Below are positions 16,274-25,245 of a stretch of DNA of 49,722 bases, one piece after another. The notes below the pieces were generated by a model. That model was not told the origin of the DNA. It saw only the letters and a list, made by a program, of their open reading frames with translations, and ran no database searches. Position numbers and translations under genes: made by a program. Source of the stretch: CAUPWF01 sp964367905. Lineage in GTDB: Bacteria; Bacillota; Clostridia; Lachnospirales; Lachnospiraceae. The stretch's first letter is position 1; every line of letters starts with the position of its first letter. The DNA lies in contig CAYIZP010000020.1 of the NCBI GenBank assembly GCA_964367905.1, positions 1 to 49,722 on the forward strand, given 5' to 3'.

Positions 16274-18016
16274 CTAATTTCTTATTAATTTCATTTCTAA
16301 TTTCTTTGGAATCTTATTTAATGGAATCTTCAGAGTCACCGTAGTCCCTTGATTTTCTGAATTCAATGAATAGTGTAATTTACATTCATCACCATAAAAA
16401 TGCTGCAAACGATAATTTACATTTCGTATTCCATAGCCAAACTTCTCATCATTGACTTGTATAGACTGATTGATTTTATCTAGCATCTCACCTGTCATTC
16501 CTATTCCATTATCAATAACTTGAATAATAGCTTCGTCTTGCTGGATTCTACCACGAATTATAATTGTTCCACCTTTTGTATCTGTTTCCTTGATAGCATG
16601 ATAAATCGCATTTTCAATCAATGGCTGCAATGTCAGTTTCGGTAGAAGAACAGTTTCCATGCCCTCATCGCATTCTATTATATATTCAATAGTATCATCA
16701 TATCGCATTTTCTGTATCTGTAGATATTGCATTGTCAATTTCAATTCTTGTGTCCAAGTTAATATCGTTTTTCCCTTACTTAACGTGATGCGATAATAAT
16801 TAGCCAACGTTTTTATCATTTTTGACGTACCTTTGCTATCGCCTGCAAGTGCTTGCCAGTGAATACACTCTAATGCGTTGTAGAGAAAATGTGGTTGAAT
16901 CTGTGTTTGCAAAATTGAAAATTCTGCTTCAGCTAATTTATATTTTTCATTCGCATATTCTTCCATCAATGTGTTGATATTATCTAGCATCAAGTTAAAT
17001 CCCTCGGCTACTGTCTCCATATCCACATCAGGTTCTTCGAAGTGTATTCTAGTTGTCAAATTATTATTTTTAACCGATTTCATAGCCTCAATTACTACCA
17101 ACCATGGTTGATATGATGTATGTATCAATCGTTTTGAAGATCTTAATAATAGAAAGAGACCAATCATGCAGAAAATTCCGATTAAAACAAACAATAGCCC
17201 TCCTGACTGTATAAACTCCCATGTATGAATTTGTGCCCGATAGAAACACTGATATCCCTCAACCTTCTTTAATATATTCGTCTCGGTAAATCCATAACTA
17301 ACTCCCTCTTGAATAAACGAGAAATCCGCATGCCCCTCCATATTTGAAGCATCTATGATTTCCCCTGTATCACTTAAAAAATAATATTCAATATTTGCAT
17401 TTTCATCACCATAACTTGGAATTACAGAACTTTTCTGCACATTAAAACAGATTAAACCTATCTGTTTATTAATTATTTCTGTGGAAAACATAGGAAAAAA
17501 CAAACAAATTTCATCTTCTTCATTGTATAATTTGGTATCATTTAGTACTTTTACTCCCCAATCATTAATCGCTATCCCTTTTTCATACTGCAGCCATAAC
17601 TGTTCACCTATATCGCTAGCAAACACCCTCCTGTCTTTTGCTAAAGTCGTGGCATATCCATCCATATTTATAATCGAAACAAAATTCATATCCATACCTA
17701 GGTTCTCAATATTTTTCATTTCATCATACACGGCATATGACCCTAGAACATTTAATTCTCTGGCATTAAAAAAATCTTGAATTTGATTATTCATAGAAAT
17801 GGACTCACTCAATATATCATAATAATATAAATTATCGCTGATTGTATCCGACATAGCATCTACATTCGTCTCTACAATACTGCTAGAGAACTCATAACTG
17901 TAAATTGTAATAATAGTAGCTGAGGTTATCAACACCAATATAATAAATCGAATGTACAATTTTAATGAGAACTTCTGCATTTTTTGCTGAAAATTCATAT
18001 GCTTATATCTATTCAT
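16274..18016 (-). CDS. Sensor histidine kinase (YesM-like)
   Basis: Membrane sensor kinase of 580 residues. A first transmembrane helix (about 21-43) and a second (about 268-292) bracket an extracellular sensory domain. After a HAMP-like linker comes the His-kinase domain with the phosphoacceptor motif QIQPHFLYNALECIHW and the ATPase with NAIYHAIK, DNGIGM and GYGIRN boxes. This arrangement is typical of YesM/LytS-type kinases paired with AraC-type regulators controlling carbohydrate uptake. It starts at an ATG with GGGGGAG upstream and is followed by the regulator. The ligand is probably a sugar or a sugar-bound binding protein, by analogy with the neighbouring genes. Confidence 0.9.
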   Translation of the reverse strand: MNRYKHMNFQQKMQKFSLKLYIRFIILVLITSATIITIYSYEFSSSIVETNVDAMSDTISDNLYYYDILSESISMNNQIQDFFNARELNVLGSYAVYDEMKNIENLGMDMNFVSIINMDGYATTLAKDRRVFASDIGEQLWLQYEKGIAINDWGVKVLNDTKLYNEEDEICLFFPMFSTEIINKQIGLICFNVQKSSVIPSYGDENANIEYYFLSDTGEIIDASNMEGHADFSFIQEGVSYGFTETNILKKVEGYQCFYRAQIHTWEFIQSGGLLFVLIGIFCMIGLFLLLRSSKRLIHTSYQPWLVVIEAMKSVKNNNLTTRIHFEEPDVDMETVAEGFNLMLDNINTLMEEYANEKYKLAEAEFSILQTQIQPHFLYNALECIHWQALAGDSKGTSKMIKTLANYYRITLSKGKTILTWTQELKLTMQYLQIQKMRYDDTIEYIIECDEGMETVLLPKLTLQPLIENAIYHAIKETDTKGGTIIIRGRIQQDEAIIQVIDNGIGMTGEMLDKINQSIQVNDEKFGYGIRNVNYRLQHFYGDECKLHYSLNSENQGTTVTLKIPLNKIPKKLEMKLIRN

Positions 18017-18096
18017 ACTCTCCCCCTAATTACATCTCCATTTTGCAATCATATCACATTTCCAACCCCATTCACAATATATCGAATTCATAAAAT

Positions 18097-18130
18097 AAAA
18101 ATTCACTGCAACTGAATGAAGTGAATTTTT
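18097..18130. terminator. Terminator between the xylosidase and kinase genes
   Basis: Eleven-bp perfect stem AAAAATTCACT/AGTGAATTTTT with a 12-nt loop; A and T runs on both sides make it work in either direction. It ends the transporter-xylosidase unit 3' of the gene ending at 18144. Confidence 0.75.
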
Positions 18131-18143
18131 ATCTTTTTATTCT

Positions 18144-20081
18144 TTATTTAGGCCAAACTTTAAATCGATTCTTACCTGCTTTCACATCAGCAAACGGTCC
18201 TACCGTCGTATTCTCCTCACGAAGTTTACCAGCATAATCTTTATCTATCACCAGGTGTTTTCCTTGGGGATCATCGAATCTAGCATCTGCAATTCGTACC
18301 TTACCTAGTGTTTCTGTATCATATACACTAGCTTTTAGAAGCGATTCTTCATCCATTGTCATTTCTAGATAAATGTCAGAACCTTCCATAAATACACGGA
18401 TATCGCAATCTGTTTCTGAAATATATGGTTCCTCTTCACCTCTATAGGCTTTCGCACCTGTATAATATACATTCTTCTTAGCGTAAATCGGTTGATCTAC
18501 CAAGAAATATTGCTCATGGTCCCCTTCTCTTGCGCGAATTTCTGTCAAGTACTCCTCTAAGCTACCAGTATGCTCATCATATCCTGCAGTTCCAAAGAAA
18601 CTAAACTCATCCCCTTGCACATCTCTTGCCGTGAAGATATTATTGTAATATCTATCATCGCCTGAGTGGACAAATGCATATCCTTTAACCTGCGTTGAAT
18701 GCGGTAGATGATACGGTGTCGCACGATCTAAGATCTTTCGCTTCGACTGATAACCATTAAAAATATTGTTAATGAATGCAGTTCCTTGTGCGTGATTGTC
18801 AAATGCATAACTAGAAGCAAAAATATTGTTATCTATAATCATAGGTCCATGTGTTACTTCGATAAAACCATCTCTCTGATTATCATATAATACATTTCTA
18901 CTAATTCTGGTTCCTTGAGCTTGCCAATCCATCCAGAATCCCAGTGTACAATTATGAATACAGTTGTCATGTAGATACGTATCTACCGCTGCATGTAACT
19001 TGATTCCAGCAACTTCCCATCCAAAATATTCATGTTTTACACCAATATCATAGATATGATTTCCATAAATCTCACTAAATGCACAACCCATATGCCCTAC
19101 AACACCATTTTGTCCACAATCATATATGGTATTATTTCTCACAATATGTGAGCCGATATTTTCCTTGCTCCATCCTTGTCGAAGCGCTGTAAAAACCGAT
19201 TCCATCTGGTAATGATAACCAGGTTTATTTTTTCTTTTAAATCCTAATTGATCTCCAGAGTTTTTCTCTTTTCCTATACTGATTGCACTACACTTCGCAT
19301 CGTGAACAATATTGTTCTCAATTATCCACCCTTTACTCCAATGGGCTCCAATCATTCCTACTTGATCTCCTGTAGGAGGCGCCCAATGGCAAGCTGCTTG
19401 ACAAACTTCAAACCCACTCACTGTAATATAGTCTACTCCGATTTTATCTGGATAGAAGCAGCACTTTCTCACGTTGATTTCTGTCATTTCCTCATTTGGC
19501 TTGATTTCTTGGAAGTTCCCATAAATTACTGTTTCTGCGTCTCCCACCTCTGCATACCATTGATACACGGTGTCTTCGGGATAATCATAGTATTCTTTTC
19601 TTCCATCCCATGGGAATTCAAAATACTCCCTTCTTTCAGCCTTTTTCAAATCTTCATATGTACGAGCTTCATAATAAGACTTTCCATTTACATATAAATC
19701 CCCTGTATGAACACTCCAATCCGCAGGATAGATACACCAATCACCAGCCACTGTTTCCTCATACGGATTATAATCTCCAAACAAAGTATTTGGCACTGAA
19801 GTCTTCCATATATTCCCTTCAACATGTTCCCATCCTGACACTACTTCCGAACCTTTAATTACTACTTTCTCTCCTTCACCAGCCTTGTATACAATCCGAC
19901 CAGACTCATCAAAAGCTCCATTATTCGGCTTTACCCACTCACGATATTCACCTTCATGGACGATAATCGTATCTCTTTCCTCTGCCACTTTTGCCGCCTT
20001 GGAAATCGTTAGAAATGGCGCCGTTTCACTTCCCACATTCTTGTCACTACCATTTTTCGCTACATGATATACCACATTCAT
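18144..20081 (-). CDS. GH120 beta-xylosidase
   Basis: Glycoside hydrolase predicted to release xylose from xylo-oligosaccharides. Its parallel beta-helix sequence follows what I remember of Thermoanaerobacterium XylC along its length (HVAKNGSDK, VHEGEYREWVKP, GWIIENNIVHDAKCSAISIG, YHLPHSTQVKGYAFVHSGDD). Asp385 (FWMDWQAQGTR) and Glu408 (FIEVTHGP) have the same 23-residue spacing as XylC's nucleophile D382 and acid/base E405. The ATG at 20081 (645 residues) is chosen because AGAGGTGA precedes it; an upstream ATG at 20102 has no such site. No signal peptide, so it acts intracellularly on imported oligomers. It lies immediately after the two permease genes. Confidence 0.92.
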   Translation of the reverse strand: MNVVYHVAKNGSDKNVGSETAPFLTISKAAKVAEERDTIIVHEGEYREWVKPNNGAFDESGRIVYKAGEGEKVVIKGSEVVSGWEHVEGNIWKTSVPNTLFGDYNPYEETVAGDWCIYPADWSVHTGDLYVNGKSYYEARTYEDLKKAERREYFEFPWDGRKEYYDYPEDTVYQWYAEVGDAETVIYGNFQEIKPNEEMTEINVRKCCFYPDKIGVDYITVSGFEVCQAACHWAPPTGDQVGMIGAHWSKGWIIENNIVHDAKCSAISIGKEKNSGDQLGFKRKNKPGYHYQMESVFTALRQGWSKENIGSHIVRNNTIYDCGQNGVVGHMGCAFSEIYGNHIYDIGVKHEYFGWEVAGIKLHAAVDTYLHDNCIHNCTLGFWMDWQAQGTRISRNVLYDNQRDGFIEVTHGPMIIDNNIFASSYAFDNHAQGTAFINNIFNGYQSKRKILDRATPYHLPHSTQVKGYAFVHSGDDRYYNNIFTARDVQGDEFSFFGTAGYDEHTGSLEEYLTEIRAREGDHEQYFLVDQPIYAKKNVYYTGAKAYRGEEEPYISETDCDIRVFMEGSDIYLEMTMDEESLLKASVYDTETLGKVRIADARFDDPQGKHLVIDKDYAGKLREENTTVGPFADVKAGKNRFKVWPK

Positions 20082-20116
20082 CTGCTTCACCTCTTTTTTC
20101 ATATATAATTATAATT

Positions 20117-20986
20117 CTATCCTTTTACAGCCCCTGCTGTCATTCCTTTAATCAACTGATCCTTACAAATTGCAAATAATATTAACATTGGTAGTAAGGT
20201 CAGCACCAACACTGCCATAATCAGTGGTGTATTGAATAAGTATTGACCTTGAAACTCCCATACTGCAAGTGGCAATGTCCTATTTTCTGCACTTTGGGTT
20301 AATGTATATGCAAAGATAAATTCATTCCACATTGCAACTCCATTATATATAATTAAAGTTGCAATCCCTGGTTTGCACAGTGGAATGATGATACTGAAGA
20401 AAATCTTGTATACATTTGCTCCATCAATCTGTGCTGACTCTTCAATTTCCAATGGAATTTGTTCCATGAATCCTGTAAGGATAAATACCGAAATCGGTAT
20501 ACATATTGCAATATAGGGTGCAATCAATCCCCATATAGTGTCGTACACATTCAATGTCTGACTCATTTTGAAAATAGGAATCAATGTGATATGTACTGGA
20601 ATGGACATGCATGCTACTATAATTGCCAATACAATCTTCCCACTTTTTAGCTTGAATCTCGATAGTGGGTATGCTGCACATGCCGCAATAAATAACAAAC
20701 CTACTAAACTAATAACTAATACGATAACACTATTTTTAAAGTAAGTAAAGAAATCTCCACTGATAACTTCTTGATAATTTTCTACATAAAATACCTCCGG
20801 CCATGCAAAAGCACCGTTATATAATAAATCAAATTGCTCTTTAACCGAGTTTAACACCATAAACACAAAAGGCAATAAAGTCGCCAAAGTCCATATAACT
20901 ACCAAAAGAAATATTATAACATTGAGAATTTTATCGGTAGATCTGCTAGATTTTATTTTATATATTTTTTCATTCGTTGCTCCCAT
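20117..20986 (-). CDS. Sugar ABC transporter permease (MalG/AraQ type)
   Basis: Inner-membrane permease of 289 residues with six predicted helices, the carbohydrate-uptake-1 type. The EAA loop, EIEESAQIDGANVYKIFFSI followed by IIPLCKPG, is visible and docks an ATPase. The C-terminus ends in KGMTAGAVKG, typical of the family. It pairs with the permease encoded 10 bp upstream and the binding protein upstream of that. No ATPase gene is in the cluster, so it probably uses a shared MsmK/UgpC-type ATPase. With a GH120 xylosidase directly downstream the substrate is likely a xylo-oligosaccharide. Confidence 0.92.
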   Translation of the reverse strand: MGATNEKIYKIKSSRSTDKILNVIIFLLVVIWTLATLLPFVFMVLNSVKEQFDLLYNGAFAWPEVFYVENYQEVISGDFFTYFKNSVIVLVISLVGLLFIAACAAYPLSRFKLKSGKIVLAIIVACMSIPVHITLIPIFKMSQTLNVYDTIWGLIAPYIAICIPISVFILTGFMEQIPLEIEESAQIDGANVYKIFFSIIIPLCKPGIATLIIYNGVAMWNEFIFAYTLTQSAENRTLPLAVWEFQGQYLFNTPLIMAVLVLTLLPMLILFAICKDQLIKGMTAGAVKG

Positions 20987-20996
20987 ATCGCCTCAC

Positions 20997-21902
20997 CTAC
21001 TTTCCGTTCCCTATGTTTCTAATTATTTTCATCGTTATAATTGACATAATCGAAATTAATATGAACATCCCAGCTGCTACTGTCGAGCCGTATCCCATGT
21101 TAAATTCTGAGAACGATAGGCGATACATATAGGTAGCCATCAGTTCGGTAGAATGATCTGGTCCTCCTCCGGTCAACACAAATACCAAATCAAAGTATTT
21201 TAAAGATCCTACCATAGATAAAATCATTGCTGTCTTAATAGATGGGAATAACAATGGTAATGCTATCCTCCTAAAATATTGTCCTTTATTTGCTCCATCT
21301 ATAATTGCGCTTTCATACACTTCGATAGAAATATTGGTATATGCAGCCATGCTGTAAACCATATAAAACGGAACGTATTGCCATGCAATAATTAAGATTA
21401 CAGTAAACAACGCAAAATCCGCATTTCCTAGTAAATCAATATTTGGCCCACCAAACCATGTTGATATTGTAGATATGATTCCGCCATTTGTTGCCAAGGC
21501 ATAACGAAATAGGAATCCTATAGCAATGGAAGACATAAGCATCGGTATAAACCAAATTACTTTTAGAACTCCTGTCAATTTTCTATTTGCAAATTCCATG
21601 AATGTTGCCAAAGCCACACCAATAGGAATCTGAATTAATATAGAGAATACCATGACAACTAGGTTATTCGCAAACGCGTTCCAAAACTTATCATCTGCAA
21701 TCAATGCAACCCAATTGTCTATCCCTACAAAATCCTTCTCTGGAGAAATTCCATTCCATGAATATCCACTTGTGATAAATGTCTGTATAATCGGATAAAA
21801 AACATATACGCCTAACAAAATAGCAACTGGCAATAAAAAAACCACTGAACTTATATACAGTTCCCTATTTTTTTTGCGTGCTAGCTTAGTATTTTTTGCC
21901 AT
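20997..21902 (-). CDS. Sugar ABC transporter permease (MalF/LplB type)
   Basis: Membrane permease of 301 residues with six or so helices. The EAA loop, EVYESAIIDGANKGQYFRRI followed by ALPLLFPS, and the FVLTGGGPDHSTELMATYMY segment are diagnostic of MalF-type sugar permeases. The N-terminus is positively charged (AKNTKLARKKNRE) before the first helix. It is the first permease of the xylo-oligosaccharide operon, about 90 bp after the binding protein gene and just before its MalG-type partner. Confidence 0.92.
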   Translation of the reverse strand: MAKNTKLARKKNRELYISSVVFLLPVAILLGVYVFYPIIQTFITSGYSWNGISPEKDFVGIDNWVALIADDKFWNAFANNLVVMVFSILIQIPIGVALATFMEFANRKLTGVLKVIWFIPMLMSSIAIGFLFRYALATNGGIISTISTWFGGPNIDLLGNADFALFTVILIIAWQYVPFYMVYSMAAYTNISIEVYESAIIDGANKGQYFRRIALPLLFPSIKTAMILSMVGSLKYFDLVFVLTGGGPDHSTELMATYMYRLSFSEFNMGYGSTVAAGMFILISIMSIITMKIIRNIGNGK

Positions 21903-21991
21903 GTCTACCTCTTTCTATAGGGTTACTATCTGATGATTTCTCATTCAAACAGCAACCCTACACTTGAACTTCTTATATTATTTATCAATCC

Positions 21992-23356
21992 TTATTGAGT
22001 CAACTCTGCTTGCATAGCTGCTTGGAACTCTGCTGCTGCCTCTTCTGGTGTTATCGATAATCCAAATAGTGATTGACAAGTATCTAAGTGAACTGTTGCT
22101 ACTGAAGCTGGTAGATATTGATCATACCACAATTGTACCGCTGTAGCTGAATTAACAAAGTTTGTTACCTCGACTAATGAAGGATCTGTTACTGCATCTG
22201 ATCCACCTTCTACTGGAGGGATTTTACCATTTTCTATTATAGTTGCAACCATCTCATCTGAACTAAATAATTGACAGAATTGAACTGCAGCCTCTAATTT
22301 TTCGTCTGTACAATTGAATGATGCAAACTGATCACCTACTGTACCAATTGCAATTGATGCATACTCTTCTTTTCCTTCGATTGCAGGGAATGCGAACCAT
22401 CCTAATTTCTCATGGAATTCTTCACTTTCTCCCGAAATTATTCCTGACTGCCAAGAACCAATTACTTGCATAGCAGCTTCTTCTGTATATAACAATTGTC
22501 TAGATTGTCCTAAGTCTTCATCCATAGAGTTTACACCCTCAGGGAAATATCCTTTTTCAACCCACTCTTGAATTTTTTCTCCTGCATATACAAAGCACTC
22601 ATCTTCGAATGTTCCAGAACCATCTACCGCTGCTGCGAACGGCTCAAGTCCACCATATCTAGTTGCTAAGTTCATAAATACCATAGAGCCTGTCCATTTA
22701 TTTGCATTTGCTAATGTAAATGGTACAATTCCATTATCTACTAATGTATCACAAACCGCTTCTAACTCTGCTACTGTTGTAGGAACTTCCAATCCGAATT
22801 CTTCGAACATTTCTGTGTTATAGAATATACCTGCAACTGAAGTATCTGTCAATGGAACTGCATAGAGCTCATCTTGATAAGATGCTTGTGCCAATGCTCC
22901 ATCTAAGATCTTATCTATTGCTTCTGTTCCCGCCATCAGATCTCCGATAGGTTGTGCAAATCCCGATTCAATGTACTCATTCATCGGACCACCACTCCAG
23001 TGTGTATAGATATCTGGGCACTCTCCAGAACTCATAGCAATTGTAATTTTTTCCTTATATACATCATTTGCAATACTTGTCATTTCAATTGTGTATCCTG
23101 TGTCATTTGTTTCATTCCACATTTCAACAACCGCATCATAAACTGCCTTATCAACTTCAGATGTTGCCGCATTCCAGAATGTAATTACCTTATCACCACC
23201 TGTGGACTCTTCTGCTTCTTCTGTTGTCGCTTCTGCCGTGTCTGTTGATGCATCAGAAGTTTCCTCTGCTGAATCACTTCCACACCCCATGAAACTTACT
23301 GCCACCATCGCTGTAATCAATGTAGTTGCCAATACCTTTTTCCATTTTCTTCTCAT
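21992..23356 (-). CDS. Extracellular sugar-binding lipoprotein (family 1 solute-binding protein)
   Basis: Lipoprotein of 454 residues; signal sequence ends in VSFMGC with Cys25 as the lipid-attachment residue, followed by an acidic Ser/Thr/Glu linker. The mature part begins KVITFWNAATSEVDKAVYDA, as in MalE-like carbohydrate-binding proteins. It is the first gene of the operon with the two permeases and the GH120 xylosidase and probably binds xylo-oligosaccharides at the cell surface. It starts at an ATG with AGGAGG upstream. A -10 TATAAT (23393-23398) lies upstream with a poor -35, as expected if a regulator such as the adjacent AraC-type response regulator activates it. Confidence 0.9.
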   Translation of the reverse strand: MRRKWKKVLATTLITAMVAVSFMGCGSDSAEETSDASTDTAEATTEEAEESTGGDKVITFWNAATSEVDKAVYDAVVEMWNETNDTGYTIEMTSIANDVYKEKITIAMSSGECPDIYTHWSGGPMNEYIESGFAQPIGDLMAGTEAIDKILDGALAQASYQDELYAVPLTDTSVAGIFYNTEMFEEFGLEVPTTVAELEAVCDTLVDNGIVPFTLANANKWTGSMVFMNLATRYGGLEPFAAAVDGSGTFEDECFVYAGEKIQEWVEKGYFPEGVNSMDEDLGQSRQLLYTEEAAMQVIGSWQSGIISGESEEFHEKLGWFAFPAIEGKEEYASIAIGTVGDQFASFNCTDEKLEAAVQFCQLFSSDEMVATIIENGKIPPVEGGSDAVTDPSLVEVTNFVNSATAVQLWYDQYLPASVATVHLDTCQSLFGLSITPEEAAAEFQAAMQAELTQ

Positions 23357-23521
23357 AACTTTTTCCTCCTAACTCATTTTATTGTTATCAATATTATACT
23401 TTGTCTCATCTATAAAATGACTATAATTTTTTTACTGAAATCTATAATTTTTTTACAATTTAACTCTTATATTTTATTTGCGCAAATAATTAGCTTTTAT
23501 CAATATAATATCTTCCATTTC

Positions 23522-23651
23522 ATGATTTCTTGCTCAAAATATAAGTCCGTATACAAAAAATACATATAAGACAATCATGATTGTCTTATATGTATTCATC
23601 AATGCTCCAACTCCATACTTTATTATTTTGGAAATTGGAAATCGCCTCTAT
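23522..23651. repeat. Island intergenic repeat, copy E (partial), with 38-bp perfect palindrome
   Basis: This stretch matches 25106-25240 of copy A. It contains the last hairpin of the element, here a perfect 38-bp palindrome at 23559-23596 centred between 23577 and 23578, with the core AATCATGATT and arms ending AATACATATAAG. The copy lies 3' of the kinase gene, at the end of the accessory island. The remaining 23357-23520 is AT-rich and holds only a -10 for the sugar-binding protein gene. Confidence 0.85.
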
Positions 23652-23674
23652 AAATTTCGATAGGATATGCTAAA

Positions 23675-24556
23675 TTATCTCTTTGATAAATTTGCAATTG
23701 CTCCATCAAGGATCAACTCTTTTCGCTTTTTAAGCATATATTTATAAAATGCTTTCTGTGTTTCGTCTATAAGAGGGGTATTGTCAATCATTTGTCCAAT
23801 TTTCTCCAAATCAATGCGACTTGTCACATCTACAAGAGAAGCTATTACATCTTCACTGTCTGTAGATGTCAAAAATTCATGATATGTTATTTTTTTTCGA
23901 TTTATCATAAGTGCCGACTTCGGCACTACATAAACTCTGTGGTCGGTTTCTCTTTTATCGCTCATCACCTTTTTCATAAGTTCTGTATCCATTTCAGAAA
24001 ACAGGCAAGAGCCACAATCATAGACTGGTGCTATTTTTATATCTTTCTTCTCTTCGCTTATTAAAAAGCCCCAATTTCCATTGTGTCTGTCAAAGTTACC
24101 GATGAAAGCATCCACTATAAACATATCCCAAAAGAATTTTTTTAGTTCGAGCGGTGAAACAAAGTTCTGTTCATCAAGCGTTTCAAGCACACCAGAAAGT
24201 TCCGTGCCGTAGCCGCTTCTTTCACTGTCAATAATTGTATTCTTAACCGATGCAAAGTCTTTCAGCTTGTAGCCGTCCGTTTCCATATCCTTACAAGCGA
24301 CAACAATCTTTTCTTTGCCTTTGTGAGTATATGTTCCAAGCAGTGTTTCTTGCACGGAAATCCCCAAAAGTTCATATATCTTACAGCCAATATATTCAGA
24401 AACCGTACTGTTTGTATAACTCATTTCTTTGTTAATTTTTGTTTCTTGTGGAAATTTAAGCATGTAGGTTTCGCCGTTATAGACAATCCCTCTTTTCGCA
24501 CCATTTGCACCACCATAAGTTTTAAACTTATTTATTTCGCACTTTGTAAAATCCAT
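23675..24556 (-). CDS. HipA/CtkA-like serine/threonine kinase
   Basis: Predicted cytoplasmic protein kinase of about 293 residues. Visible kinase elements are MLKFPQE (nucleotide-binding strand), DAFIGNFDRHNGNWGF (catalytic loop with Asp and Asn, about residues 154-169) and APVYDCGSCLF (the DFG-like metal site). This short form without a HipB-like partner resembles CtkA and HipA C-terminal-type kinases, which can act as toxins or defence effectors by phosphorylating translation factors. The ATG at 24556 has AAGGAGG 13 bases upstream; a TTG at 24568 is almost on top of that site. It follows a small gene that may encode its regulator or antitoxin. It is bounded by copies A and E of the island repeat. 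Confidence 0.75.
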   Translation of the reverse strand: MDFTKCEINKFKTYGGANGAKRGIVYNGETYMLKFPQETKINKEMSYTNSTVSEYIGCKIYELLGISVQETLLGTYTHKGKEKIVVACKDMETDGYKLKDFASVKNTIIDSERSGYGTELSGVLETLDEQNFVSPLELKKFFWDMFIVDAFIGNFDRHNGNWGFLISEEKKDIKIAPVYDCGSCLFSEMDTELMKKVMSDKRETDHRVYVVPKSALMINRKKITYHEFLTSTDSEDVIASLVDVTSRIDLEKIGQMIDNTPLIDETQKAFYKYMLKKRKELILDGAIANLSKR

Positions 24557-24564
24557 AATAAAAC

Positions 24565-24816
24565 TCAAACCTCCTTTTGGTACAAATATTTATCACGCAA
24601 ATAATTTGCCTGTGCTTCATCAATCATATTTTCAACAAAAGCTATGTTGATGGAACTTTGAGTATCCATATAATAACAATCTTCCCTGATTTTCAAATTT
24701 TGCTCTCTGCACTTTACCAAATCATCAATACTTTCTTGTAAAAATGATGGCAAATCAATCTCTAAATATGCCCTTGACATTACATCACTTACTTCATGAC
24801 TTTTTATTTCTCCCAT
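24565..24816 (-). CDS. Small protein encoded with the HipA/CtkA-like kinase
   Basis: Protein of 83 residues, mostly helical, with no membrane segment. I do not recognise a domain with certainty. The segment SSINIAFVENMIDEAQANYL followed by RDKYL resembles tails I associate with small partners of HipA-like kinases in clostridia. It has AGGGGG before the ATG, and its stop codon reaches into the kinase leader, 10 bp from the chosen kinase start, so the two are translated together. Role as antitoxin, specificity factor or substrate is inference only. Its promoter lies within repeat copy A (24879-24907). Confidence 0.65.
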   Translation of the reverse strand: MGEIKSHEVSDVMSRAYLEIDLPSFLQESIDDLVKCREQNLKIREDCYYMDTQSSINIAFVENMIDEAQANYLRDKYLYQKEV

Positions 24817-24829
24817 TCAAAATCCCCCT

Positions 24830-25240
24830 CCATTCTCTAGCTTCTTTTTATCCCCATATCTCTAAAATCTTTACTCGTAGTATAGCATATATTTACTTAT
24901 CTCAAAACCCCTAACTTTACAGTTCTGATGATATACAAGGCTATATTCAAGGCATTTCAAATGACCAAACCACTAGATACATATAATCTCATCCTCTCAT
25001 CCTCTCATCTTTTATTTATATGTAATTTTTTCATCAAACTCGCTTGATTTTGTCTTCTGTACATATAAACCCTGTCCTTAACACAATTTTTATATGTCTT
25101 TTTCCTGACTTCTTGCTCAAAATATAAGTCCGTATACAAAAAAACACATATAAGAACCCCCAATCATGATTGTCTTATATGTATTCATCAATGCTCTAAC
25201 TCCCTAGTTTATTATTTTAGAAATTGGAAATCGCGTCTAT
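24830..25240. repeat. Island intergenic repeat, copy A (complete)
   Basis: This 411-bp unit lies between the Septu-like nuclease and the kinase pair. It holds three hairpins with ACATATAA/TTATATGT stems (24979-25023, 25061-25097, 25146-25182; starts 82 and 85 bp apart) and, at the end next to the downstream gene, an extended -10 promoter. From about 24868 to 25190 it is nearly identical to copy B (27164-27503). In transcription order it reads hairpin 3 with a T-run, hairpins 2 and 1, then the promoter. Confidence 0.9.
24879..24907 (-). promoter_or_regulatory. Repeat-borne promoter, copy A
   Basis: Minus strand: -35 TTTTGA (24902-24907), 17-bp spacer, extended -10 TGC-TATACT (TATACT at 24879-24884). 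The same promoter with flanking bases occurs in copies B and C. It should drive the 83-aa protein and kinase pair. Confidence 0.65.
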
Positions 25241-25245
25241 TCACC

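Noticed and set aside
24556..24568. TTG start at 24568 for the kinase
   Set aside because: The AAGGAGG sits one base from it, too close; the ATG at 24556 is compatible.
24979..25182. CRISPR array suggested by repeated ACATATAA...TTATATGT units
   Set aside because: Only three units per copy, with the repeats being hairpin arms and no constant repeat/spacer layout; no cas gene in the window.
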